Assembly: GCA_029216955.1 (NCBI GenBank)
Contig: JANAVB010031417.1
Coordinates: 24,624,405 to 24,688,404 of the forward strand
Length of the DNA: 64,000 nucleotides
Origin: Iris pallida
Lineage: Eukaryota; Streptophyta; Magnoliopsida; Asparagales; Iridaceae
Direction: 5' to 3'
In this document: positions 1-10,925 of the stretch, piece after piece
Layout: every line of letters begins with the position of its first letter
Numbering within the stretch: position 1 is the stretch's first letter
Translations under genes and position numbers: made by a program
Notes under the pieces: model-generated
The model's input: only the letters and a program-made list of their open reading frames with translations
Told to the model about the DNA's origin: nothing
The model's database searches: none

Positions 1-3000
1 ATTTTGTAGAGAAGGCTTCCAAAAGATTCTGGAGATTGACCCTTTCAATATCAGCTGCTTGAGCCAGTTGCTCGAATTCTGCTTGTACTAGAGATTCTAC
101 GTCTCCTTGGTTGAGCTCTTTGTAGCTTTTGATGGAAATCTCTAATTCATTCAAAATATGTTCCAGGAGAGTGGCTTGAGCTTTGTCACCTTGTTCTCTG
201 ATGGCTCTTATTAAGAGAGAGGTTGGACCCCTAACCATAAAAAAATTAGTACCCTCTTTCTCCATCATTCTTTTTACTAGAGGTCCCAGAGATTCAAAAA
301 AGCATCTGGTAAAAGATTGAATCACAAGATTATTCGTTGCTATAGCACCAGGAGTTGCAGCTACTCCTGTTGATGACGAGACCGTGGGACGTTCAATCTC
401 TCGCGTCTGGACAGCGGACTCTTTGAACAAAAGAGCTAAAGTGGAGCTAGTGGCCCCTCCTGGTTGTTCTTCTGCAAAAAGAAAAAATTGTCATTTTTTG
501 CCTATTGTTTGCTATTGTCCAAGAAGATTAAAGATGTAAATTATCTTACCATGGTTGAACCCAGCAATGAGCCTATCATCTGCTGGGGTAGACTCTGGCT
601 GAGCAGAAGTAGCTTCAGCCATAACAGCTTGACTACTGCCCGCTTCAGAACCACAGGATAGATGATGACTGCTACTAACAACCACCGTCGTTATAGGCAC
701 TATGTCCGTGCACGTCGGAGGTGCTAGAAAAGTCTCAAGATCTGCAGGAAATACAAATAAAGACGTTAGCTATCAATCTATTTAAGAGGAGATTGCTAAT
801 TTCATTTTATACCTTGAGGATCAGTGGCGGGAGTTTCTTCCGGAGCTTCTTCATCTAATGCTTTTTCTGGAGATACTGTTACCTCAACATCCTTTTCAGG
901 ATTTAAGGCATCAGCAGCATTTTCTGGAACCGCAACATCCTTTTCAGGATTCAAGGTACCATCAACAGCATTAGGAGATATATGCTCTTCATCATCTCTT
1001 TCGAGATCTTGCATATATTCATCAATATTCTCAGACGAAGAGCTCTCTTCATCTTCATCTTCTTCTGGTGCATTCCCGCTGGTATTTGCAGCTTGGTCAC
1101 AATAGTCATCCAGCGGGCTGTAACTGCAATCTTCTAGAGCCGCAATCACTTCGCGATCTTCCTCTTCGCGGAGGGTTCTAGGCGTAGGCGGAAGTTGAAT
1201 CATCTCCGCAGCAGGTAGAAGAGAGTGTACAACATTTTGCTCTTCTTCCACAATACTTCCTCTGGGCTCTTCGGCCTCAGTTCTTGGATCAGGATCTTTC
1301 CTCTGCTTTTCTCTATGTTCTGGACTAGAAGTTTTATTCCTAGGCTCTGAAACAGGAGTGGGAGATGGCAAGGTTAATCCAGCTGCAGCATCCATTATTA
1401 TTGAAGACAGGGCTCAATTTCTTCTTTGGGCCAACTTCTTTCTTTTCAGGGGCTTCTCAGGGCTCTCTATATTTACAGTCTCGACTTGTCTTTGGACAGA
1501 GGTCGGTGTAGTGGCCTCTTCTTGCTGGATTGTCTCGGCCAGCTGTCGAGATTGAGATCTAGTTGTAATCTTTTCAGAAGAATGATCTAAGATCAATTTC
1601 TTCTTTGTTGCTGGAGCAGGAGGCTCTTCTCTTCTCCTCCTTTTTGCTGAAGATTTGCCCACCTTCAAAGAGACACGTAGTGGCGCATTAACTTCTTGAG
1701 GGAACATAACATCCCTTGAAGCTTCCAAAGGTGCATCTTCTGGCTCATGTACTTCGTCATTTCCTATGAGCGACATGACGACTCCTTCCCTCTTCAATCT
1801 TGTTGAAGATGCGAAGCTATCCGTGAGGTTGAAATTCTCAGCAAAGGTGTTTGAAGATGTATAAAAAACTGAGTATGTAAACAGCATCCGAGGGCCATGA
1901 TTGCTGTTTACAGGCATCGAGAACGTCGCTTTCGTATCTCGAGCATTATAATAAGCCCATGCTCGGGCCCCATCTATCAAATAACCCTTTTCCTGAAGAC
2001 ATGTGATAGCATTCCCCACATGGAATTGGTCGTACCCGAACTATCGGGCAAATCGACTGGGGAGATACGGCTCTAAATAACATTCATCTTCAAACCGGTA
2101 CACCAAATGGGACGGTCGAATTGTTTTCAACCACTCAAAAGCTGCACGGCTCAGAGGATGCATCTGCGAGTCAATCATATTTGTCCGCATTTGTTCGTAA
2201 CCAGCAGGAGGATGGGTGCAATAAAAGTTCCATCCTTTACTCAAGTTTAGAGCATATCTACAATCTCTCAGAGCAGTAAATTTCCACTTGCTTTGAGAGT
2301 ATCTCCTCAGGAAGCTGCCATCGACCGGTCCCATGCCGGGGTCTATCAAAGTGGGATGGTGAAGGAGCAACCACCCAAATAGATATGTATATGGTAATTC
2401 CAATCGTGGAAATTCTTTTTCACCCTTGGACTTCAGCATCAGATCGACGTATAGACGAAGACCAGCATTCAGCTTACAAGTCATTGCTGACAGAAGATCC
2501 ATCTTATAGCCGAAGACTAATCTAACGGCAGCAAAAAGAACTTCGCGATGGAAGCGATCTACAGCACTGGATCCCGGGACTACAAACCGACGGAGCCAAT
2601 GTGTCAGAAACCCTGCTAATTGGGCTTCTTTTGACATCGGTCTATATCCTACTCTCAGATAACTTTCGAGAGTATCTCCTTTCTTCAAAGGAGGACATTG
2701 ATAATCATCTTTCATCTCCTTATCAAAATTACCACTTTCTTCCATCAACTTCATCACTTCTGTGTTGCTCAATGGCTTAAAGAAATCAGGATAACATCTG
2801 TCATGTTCCTTGGTCTTTGGTTCTTGAATGTGGTTAAGGAACAGATAAGGTAGCCATTTCGAGGAATAGCAAGTGTTTGATGTAGCACTTTTATAGAACA
2901 GGGAACAAATTTTATAATGGCATAGCAGTTCCTCGAAGACTGCTACCATTTCTGCATTCTCTTTCCGGAGTCTGTCCAACTCATCATTGGTTGGAACAAA

Positions 3001-4343
3001 TTCTTCATATGGGGCATCTCCCATTGGCAAGTAAGAGATGTACTTCATCTCATGGAGTGCAAAACCGATTTCTCCGCCGGGAGTCATGAAGGTCCCTGTT
3101 CTGTAATTATACCTCTCTGCTAAAGCCAAGAACAGGTGCGGGTTCGGAGCAAAACCATAGACAGTGGCATACACTGCTTGGTACAAGTTGATTTGCTGCA
3201 GTTCGCTTTCAAACTTAGTCAGAATCCAATTTGCTATGTAGCTCCATCTTTTAAAATCTGGATTCACCAATCCAGTTAGTCTGATGTCTTGCTCAGGATA
3301 TCTTCCTTCGACTTTCGCAAACTCATTTGTGAAAATTGTGGTTCTGACGGGCATTAACAAAGAAGAATTCTCCGACGGAATGCAATCGGGTTTCAGACCT
3401 CTCAACAAAATACTGTACCGCTCTGAGGAACTGTAAAACATATCCTTCTTACTGGGACCCTTCTTCACAAAAATTCTTCCTGGACGGACATCTTGGAACG
3501 GTGTAAGGTTCCATTCCATCTTCCTCGGATAGCTCGCATGAGAATACCGGGATAAGGGGAGGCAGCGTGGAACATTTGGTATTGAGAAAGATCTATCCGT
3601 CTGATGGACAATCCTTTCTTCCATCCTTGGTCTTGGTTGAGAACTTTTCTCAAAAGCTTCACCGAATAGGAATAAAGGTTTCTTGTGTATGACAGCATCT
3701 GCCGTTTCCAGAGGTTGTCCGTTCATCAAACATTGCAGTGTTTTATTGTCTTGGGATATCAAAATGGCCTGACGGGAAGTCGGCAGATCATATTGTGGAT
3801 AGTGCACATGTGACAAGTCTTCTATATATTCTGATTCCGAAAGGGTCCCTACGAAGTTCTCGTATTCTGGGTCTTCTCTAGTATTAACTGCAACAGACAG
3901 AGAAAACAAAATTTTTCAGTATAAGTCAAAATCAAAGATTCAGGTTGCGCAATATCAGATTGCGCAAATAATCAGATTGCGCAAACAAACAGACATCAGT
4001 TTACGCTGACAAATCTCGCACAAATTAGCAAATTGTGCTGACTTTTGTCAGCGCAGTTCAACTGATTGCGCAGAGAGTCGTCCTTCATAAAAATGAAGGA
4101 ATGAACTGATTTTGCAACCAAAACCCTAAAAAGGGTGGCGCAGTATGATCCTATCTCTAAAAAAAGATGGATTCCGAAAGGGACAGTGAAATCAAAACTC
4201 TAAAAAGAGTTTTTTTTATTAGGTTAACTACCTATCATTGCTGGATGTGCAATTTCATGGCGAGAAGCTCGGTGCGCAACCCTAGTCGATGATTCGACGG
4301 GGGCCTTGCCCTTAGCGGCGGCAGAAGATCGTCGGGGAGCCAT
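1..4343 (-). pseudogene. PMD-like four-exon gene inside LTR element, antisense to it (copy 1, cut by window edge)
   Basis: Exons read on the minus strand: 4343-4232, 3887-813, 741-550 and 471-1, the last running off the window. All introns are GT-AG (344, 71 and 78 bp) and the phases agree. Exon 1 starts at the ATG at 4343 and encodes a short basic Ala/Lys/Arg-rich leader. Around residues 290-335 (about 3000-3135) the motif ALAERYNYRTGTF followed by GGEIGFALHEM and LPMGD resembles the plant mobile domain (aminotransferase-like plant mobile domain). The region encoded by 1400-1700 is basic, that at 813-1300 acidic and Glu/Ser-rich; the last exon begins the helical C-terminus. Two in-frame stops break it: TAG at 2041-2043 and TGA at 1414-1416. 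The second copy has sense codons there. There is no frameshift. Product function is unknown; the family assignment rests on motif resemblance only. Confidence 0.72.
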
Positions 4344-4441
4344 TGAAATCGTTGAAGAAGAAAGAAAGGAAGAACTCAGAAGTTTTTTTTTTCAAGTGCA
4401 CGAAGGAAGCAAGTAAAGAATACTTCAAAAGAATTGAAGAG

Positions 4442-4451
4442 CTATTTATAG
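4442..4451 (-). promoter_or_regulatory. TATA box of antisense gene, copy 1
   Basis: The minus strand reads CTATAAATAG about 100 bp upstream of the exon 1 ATG at 4343. The same box lies at the same distance in copy 2. Position and conservation support a core promoter; no transcript evidence is available. Confidence 0.6.
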
Positions 4452-4604
4452 CTTTTCAAAATCAAAACGACCGCCTTAGATTGCGCCTAAAAATGGGCTA
4501 AACCCTCAGATTGCGCAGACTGCTCACTACGAGCGCAAATTGATTTCAAATTCAAAATTCAAAGTATTTCAAAATTTTGAATAAAATCAACTTTCGAAAA
4601 CTTT

Positions 4605-4612
4605 GAAGGGGG
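4605..4612 (+). other. Polypurine tract before LTR 1
   Basis: GAAGGGGG lies 3 bp upstream of the TG that opens the LTR at 4616. This is the usual place of the plus-strand primer of an LTR retrotransposon, so the element reads on the plus strand. The same tract precedes the second LTR at 10915-10922. Confidence 0.65.
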
Positions 4613-4879
4613 TCTTGTAGGTCCTGAAAAAATTAAGTTGCACACATCAACAAAGTCAGAATATCAAGAAATACAATTTTCAGATGAACTGCGCAGACAT
4701 CAGATTGCGCATCCTTCAGATTGCGCACGATGGTTTGCATACAATTCCAAGCGCGCAGGCTGACGTGGCAGATCATCATCATTACCTGACACAAATCAAA
4801 TCTTCTGACAGCTGATAGCGCGGAGAACGAGGCGACCGTTCGTTTAATCGTGCAGCACGGCGCTCGAGGACAGCTGGCA

Positions 4880-4954
4880 GCGCAATCCAAGTTGGCGCAA
4901 TCCATGTTGGCGCAATCCATTCCTGCGCAGTCCAAGTCTGCGCAATTCAGAACC
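4880..4954 (+). repeat. 15-bp tandem repeat in U3 (five units)
   Basis: Five adjoining 15-bp units start at 4880, 4895, 4910, 4925 and 4940. Each opens with GCGCAATCCA or a close variant. The array ends about 250 bp upstream of the LTR TATA box. A weaker version with the same period is present in LTR 2 (about 11216-11290). Confidence 0.8.
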
Positions 4955-5207
4955 AATACAATTCAGTGTGCGCGTTCTATCAACACAAATGAGAAAATAC
5001 ACGTAGCATTCATGCCATCAATTGCTCATTTCGTGGCAATTGTCTATGCACGATCATGCGTAATTCAATCAAAAGTTGCCATGTGTCCAAGACAGGTGGA
5101 CCACGATCCAACAACTGCCTGCGCAGTCCACTGTTGCGCAATCCAATTGCTGCACAAATCATCCTGCGCAGTCCAGAATAACTGAAAGGTAGTTATTTCT
5201 CAGAACT

Positions 5208-5217
5208 CTATAAATAG
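5208..5217 (+). promoter_or_regulatory. TATA box of LTR 1
   Basis: CTATAAATAG in plus orientation, 298 bp before the AATAAA of the same LTR. LTR 2 has the same box at 11524-11533, and the two reversed fragments further right have it at 57105-57114 and 57423-57432. Confidence 0.65.
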
Positions 5218-5548
5218 AGTTTCAATTCTCCATTCAAGGGGATCAATAATCAAAAATCAGAGATTAGATTATCAGACTTCAAAGTTCAGAGAGTTCAGGA
5301 GTTCTTGCCCAAGTGCTGCTGTATTCTTCCGAGGCTTTTGCCTTCAATCTCCGAGGCTTTTTGCTTTCAATTCCAGAGTTGTTTTCAACTTCAGAGGCTT
5401 CGTCTTTAGAGTTCACATCGTCCAAGGGATAAAGCAATCGTCATCTAGATTGGATTCCTAAAGTTGTACCATTCCCAGAATTCAAATTGTAATTTTTTTT
5501 ACAAAGTTTGTATCAATAAAGTTCTTCAATTTTTGTTTTTGCAAACAG

Positions 5549-5660
5549 TTCATTTATTATCACCTGACGGTTTATCCGTTCACATTCATCCGACGGTTCG
5601 CCCGTTCATTCATTATCACTTGACGGTTCATCCATTCATCATCATCCGACGGTTTATCCG
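5549..5660 (+). repeat. 56-bp tandem repeat after LTR 1 (two copies)
   Basis: Copies at 5549-5604 and 5605-5660 share the pattern TTCATTYATTATCACYTGAC followed by a second GACGGTT block. The repeat occupies the place where a primer-binding site would normally be. Confidence 0.7.
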
Positions 5661-5928
5661 TTCATTATGATGATTCATTTTCGTTCAATTTCATTTACAT
5701 CAGTAACTTATCATCCTTGATTAAGTTATCTATTGAAATAATCATATTCGACAAATCATATTCTGCCACGTCCATATTACCTCTGAGCAGATATAATGAA
5801 TATAATTATTTTCTACAAAATCATCAAAAAATATATCATGTCCTGCACCTCTGAATATATTTTATATCGCTATTATTTTATATTTGAATAAGATATGCAA
5901 GAAATAATAGAGCCACAACAAAATGTCT

Positions 5929-5934
5929 TTTATT
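5929..5934 (-). terminator. Poly(A) signal of antisense gene, copy 2
   Basis: AATAAA on the minus strand, 60 bp past the stop codon at 5994-5996. It would end the antisense transcript inside the element, before it reaches LTR 1. Confidence 0.5.
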
Positions 5935-5993
5935 GATTAATATTTAAGACATTACATAGCAAAAGAAAGACAAGAAGATACAAAAGGTTCTTT

Positions 5994-8900
5994 CTATTGA
6001 GATGGAGGCATTATCAGATTAGCAATTTGCTGCTTCAGAATCTGTAGCCGTTCTTCACGAGATGCCATCACTTTTCTCCTGGCCTCTTCCATCCCAAATT
6101 CTTCGTTAAAAACGGGCATGGTCACCATTCGGCGAGTGATTTTCGCATCATGAGCTGCTAAAAACTCATTTCTTTCCTGAGTTAGAGCATCAATTTGTTG
6201 GACTGAAGTTTGATGCTCTGTAACTTCATTCTCTAGTTCTTCTTCGAGACGAGCAATCTCTGCCCTCAGCTCAGCAATCCTTCTCTCTCTCCTCTCAGCA
6301 GCTGAGATCACCGATTCCAACTTGGAATTATATTCAGCAGATTTAGTAGTATAAGCGTCCAAGAGGTTCTGGAGATTCACTCTTTCAATCGCAGCTGTTT
6401 GAGCCATCTATTCAAATTCTGCCTGCACTAAAGGCTCCACTTCCCCTTTATTGAGATCTTTATAGTTCTTTATGGAGATCTCCAGCTCATTCAAGATATG
6501 GTCAAGGAAAGTGGCCTGAACCTCATCACCCTGCTCTCGGATGGCCTTTACCAAGAAAGAGGTCGGACCTCTAACCATAAAAAAATCAGCATCTTCTTTA
6601 TCCATCATTCTATTTATCAGAGGTCCCAAGGACTCGAAGAAGCTTTTGGTGAATGACTGAATGACGAGCTGATTAGTCGCCAGAGCACCAGGAGTTACAG
6701 CTACTCCTGTTGATGACGAAGCTGCAGGACGCTCGATTTCTCGTATCTGAACAACAGTCTCTTTGAATAAAGGAACCAAAGTGGAGCTGGTTGCTCCTCC
6801 TGGTTGTTCCTCTGCAAAATCAAATACTGTTACTTTACCTGTCATTAGCTATTGATAAAGAGAATCAAAATTGAAAACAGTCTTACCATGAGTGGATCCA
6901 GTAATAAGCCTGTCATCTACAGGCACAGACTTTAGTTGAGCAGAAGTGGCTTCAGACGCTACGGCCTGGCTGCTTCCTGCTTCAGAGCCACAAGACAAAT
7001 GGTGGCTGCTACTGGCAATTGTCGTTGCCAGTACTATATCCATACATGTTGGAGGAGCAGAAGATGATCCGGGTTCTGTATAAATAAAAGTAACGATGTT
7101 AGCTATCAAACTACTTATTAAAAGAAGATCGCTAATTTTTATTACAATACCTTCGGGAGCAGCCACTGGAGTTTTCTCCACATCCACCTCTTCATCAGCA
7201 ATCTTCTCAGGAGATCTCAGCACCTCAGCCTCCTTTTCAGAAATCAAAGTGTCTTGAGGGGATCTCTGGGTTTCAACATTCTCTTCTGGATCTTGTGTTT
7301 CATCAGCAGTTTCTGATGAGGTGCTCTCCTCATTCTCGCTGTCCTCGGGAACCTCTTCATTAGCAGCATCAGCGGCTTGATCAGTTTCTTCCTGATAACC
7401 GAAGTCACAGTCATATAAAGCGTCGATCATTAAACGATCTTCTTCAGCAAGGGTTGCTCCCGGTGTGGCAGGAAGATGAACTTCCGTTGTTGTTGGCAAA
7501 GGAGATCGTACGGCATTGTGCTCTTCCTCTACAATATTATCTCTGGGCTCTTCAGCCTCGTTTCTCTGGTCCAGCTCTTCATTCTGCTTAATTTCTTCTC
7601 TCTGCTTTGGACTGGGAGTTTTATTCCCAGACTCAAAAACAGGAGTGGAAGAGGGCATGGTGAGTCCCGCTGCAGCGTCTATCACAATTGAAGATGAAAC
7701 TTGTCTTCTACGGACCAACCTTTTCCTTCTATGCAGAGGTCTCTCAGGACTCTCTGCGTCTATTGTCTCGACTTGTTTTTGAACAGAGGTCGGTGTGACA
7801 GCTTCTTCTTGCTGAATTGTCTCGGCCAATTGCCGAGATTGAGATCTGGTCGTAATCTTTTTTGAAGAATGATCCAAGATCAGTTTCTTCTTCGCGGCTG
7901 GGACTGAAGGCTCCTCTCTCCTTCTCTTCTTGGCTGGAGATTTAGCAACTTTCAAAGAAACGTGCTGTGGCACGCTAACCTCTTCAGGGAACATAGTGTC
8001 CCTCGAAACTTCTAATAGTGCATCCACTGGCTCGTGCATCTCATCATTACCTAGGAGTGACATGATGACTCCTCCCTTCCTCAATCTTGTTACAGATGCG
8101 AAGCTATCCGCAAGATTGAAGTTCTCTGCAAAAGTGTTTGCTGATGTATAGAACACCGAATATGTGAACAGCATACGAGGGCCATGACTACTGTTCACCG
8201 GCATCGAGAATGTTGCTTTCGTATCTCGAGCGTTGTAATAAGCCCAAGCTCGGGCTCCATCTATCAAGAAACCTTTTTCTTGTAGGCATGTGATGGCATT
8301 ACCTACATGGAATTGGTCATATCCAAACTGTCGAGCAAACCGACTGGGAAGATATGGCTCCAAGAAGCATTCTTCTTCAAATCGATACACCAGGTGGGAT
8401 GGACGAATTGTCTTCAACCAATTAAAAGCTGTACGACTCAAAGGTTGCATCTTTGAGTCAACCATGTTGGTCGGCATTTGTTCATATCCGACAGGAGGAT
8501 AGGTATAATAGAAGTTCCACCCTTTACCCAGATTCAAAGCATATCTGCAATCCCTCAGAGAAGTGTATCTCCACTTTCTTTGGGAGTATCTTCGCAAAAA
8601 GCTGCCCCCAACTGGTCCCATGTTGGGGTCCATCAAAGTAGGATGGTGTAGAAGTAACCACCCGAACAGATAAGTATACGGCAATTCTAGCCGAGGAAAC
8701 TCTTTCTCGCCCTTAGCTTTCAGCATCAAATTGACGTACAGGCGGAGACCGGCGTTCAATCTACATGTCATCGCCGATAAAAGATCCATCTTATAGTCGA
8801 AGACTAGTCGAACGGTGGCAAAAAGAACACCGCGATGGAAGCGGTCTACGACACTTGATCCAGGAACAACGAACCGACGGAGCCAGTACGTCAGAAATCC

Positions 8901-10656
8901 TGCTAATTGGGCTTCTTTTGACATGAATCTATATCCCACTCTCATATAACTCTCGAGAGTGTCCCCTTTCTTTAGAGGAGGACATTGATAATCGTCTTTG
9001 ATCTTTTCATCCAAATCCCCACTTACCTCCATCAACTTTACCACTTCAGTGCTGCTCAGTGGTTTAAAGAAGTCGGGATGGCAGCTATCATGTTCCTTGG
9101 TCTTCTTCTCTTTAATATGGTTGAGGAACAGATAAGGCAACCATTTTGATGAATAGCAGGTATTGGATGTACCGCTTTCATAAAACAGAGAACAGATTTT
9201 ATAATGACATAGCAGTTCTTCGAAGACTGCTACCATGTCTGCGTTCTCTCTTCGAAGTTTGTCCAATTCATCATTAGTTGGGACAAATTTCTCATACGGG
9301 GCATCCCCCATTGGCAAGTAAGAAAGGTACTGCATCTCATGAAGGGCAAACCCGATCTCTCCGCAGGGAGTCATAAAAGTCCCTGTCCTGTAATTGTATC
9401 TCTCTGCTAGAGCCAGGAATAGATGCGAATTGGGAGCAAAACCGTAGACAGTGGCATGCACTGCTTGATACAAGTTAATTTGTTGAAGTTCGTTTTCAAA
9501 TTTAGTCAAGATCCAGTTTGTTATACAATTCCATCTCTTAAAGTCTGGATTCACCAGTCCAGTTAATCTGAGGTCTTGATCTGGGTACCTCCCTTCAACC
9601 TTCGCGAACTCATTCGCGAATATGGGAACTCTCACGGGCATTAACAAAGAAGAATTTTCCAGCGGAATACAACCGGGCTTCAAACCTCTGAGCAAGACAC
9701 TGTATCATTCTGAAGAACTATAAAATATGTCTTTCTTGTCAGACCCCTTCTTCACATAAATCTTTTCTGGACGGGCATCCTGAAAAGGTGTAAGATTCTA
9801 TTCCATTTTCCTTGGATAGCTTGCATGAGCATATCGAGACAAGGGGAGGCAGCGGAAGACATCCGGTATAGAGATTGTTCTATCTTTTTGATGGATAATC
9901 CGTTCTTCCATCCGTGGCCTTGGCTGAGAACTCTTCTCAAAAGCCTCGCCAAACAGAAATAGGGGCTTCTTGTGAATGATGGCATCTACCGACTCCAAAG
10001 GTTGTCCATTTATCAGACACAACAGAGTTTCATTATCTTGGGCTACCAAGATAGCTTAGCGGGAAGCTGGTAGATCATACTGTAGATAATGCACATGGGA
10101 CAAGTCCTCTTTGTATTCTGATTCTGAAAGAGTCCCTACAAAGTTCTCATATCCCGGATCTTCTCTGGTATTAACTGCATCAAACAGAGAAAACAAAAAT
10201 TCAGAACAAGGAAAAATCAAGGATACAACCATTAGACTGCGCGACCATCAGATTGCGCAAACTCAGATTGCAATCATCAGACTGTGCAGCAATCAGATTG
10301 TGCAGCAAAATAGTCATCAGATTACGCTGGCATTTTTGCGCAAAACAGCAAATTGTGCTGACTTTTGCCAGCGCAGTTCAACCGATTGTGCGAGAAATTA
10401 TTCTTCATAAAAATAAAGAATAAATGGTTTCGTGCAACCAAAACCCTAAAAAGGGTGGCGCAGTATGATCACATCTCTAAAAAGAGATGGATTCTGAAGA
10501 ACAATGAAATCAAAAACCCTAAAAAAAGTTTTTGGGTCATCTACCTTCCAATGCGGGATGCGCAGTCTCATGGCGAGAAGCACGTCGCGCGACCCTAGCC
10601 GAAGACTCGGCGGGGGCCTTGCCCTTGGCAGCAGCGGAGAATCGCTTAGGAGCCAT
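5994..10656 (-). pseudogene. PMD-like four-exon gene inside LTR element, antisense to it (copy 2, full length)
   Basis: Exons on the minus strand: 10656-10545 (112 nt, as in copy 1), 10174-7151, 7075-6887 and 6811-5994. Introns of 370, 75 and 75 bp have GT-AG ends and keep the frame. Exon 1 begins MAPKRFSAAAKGKAP. The PMD-like block (ALAERYNYRTGTF, CGEIGFALHEM, LPMGD) lies near 9300-9425. A basic stretch with many Lys/Arg (7700-7930), an acidic Glu/Ser stretch (7150-7560) and a C-terminal coiled coil rich in Glu, Arg and Leu heptads (6000-6400) follow. Four in-frame stops break it: TAA 10056-10058, TAG 9798-9800, TGA 9705-9707 and TAG 6408-6410. Copy 1 has sense codons at all four. There is no frameshift over 4 kb. 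Function is unknown; PMD membership is an inference from motif pattern. Confidence 0.75.
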
Positions 10657-10750
10657 GAAGATTCGATGAAGAGAAAAAGAAGGAATAGCTCGAGACTTCT
10701 CTCTCAGATCACGAAAACAAAGTAAAGAATGAAATGAATATCGAAGAGAA

Positions 10751-10760
10751 CTATTTATAG
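10751..10760 (-). promoter_or_regulatory. TATA box of antisense gene, copy 2
   Basis: CTATAAATAG on the minus strand, 95 bp upstream of the ATG at 10656. The decanucleotide is identical to the box in the LTR U3 but points the other way. Confidence 0.6.
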
Positions 10761-10925
10761 CCTTTCGAAGAGTAACGGCTGCCTCAGATTGCGCCGACAA
10801 AGTCGGACTGATCTATCCGATTGCGCAGACTGCTCAGTACATGCCTAATTTGATTGAAATTTTAAAATTCAAAGTATTTCAAAATTTTGAATAAGTTCAA
10901 CTTTCGAAAACTTTGAAGGGGGTCT

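Larger units (their letters stand above)
4616..5547 (+). repeat. LTR 1 of the antisense-gene element
   Basis: It starts TGTAGGTCC and ends GCAAACA. It is colinear with 10926-11824 at roughly 80% identity by eye, and its 3' end recurs in reverse at 56832 and 57155. U3 carries many TGCGCA or GCGCAAT motifs, then CTATAAATAG at 5208-5217 and AATAAA at 5515-5520, the expected order U3-R-U5 in plus orientation. No standard tRNA primer site follows the end at 5547, which is odd; an unusual primer or decay could explain it. Confidence 0.75.

Noticed and set aside
4880..4954. Regular short repeats that might suggest a CRISPR array
   Set aside because: The units are contiguous 15-mers without spacers, in a plant LTR; the same holds for the arrays at 25347 and 61240.
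4850..5185. 111-codon plus-strand frame and its minus-strand partner (4633-4956)
   Set aside because: Both lie in the U3 repeat of LTR 1, with periodic residues set by the 15-bp units; LTR 2 does not conserve them as a protein.
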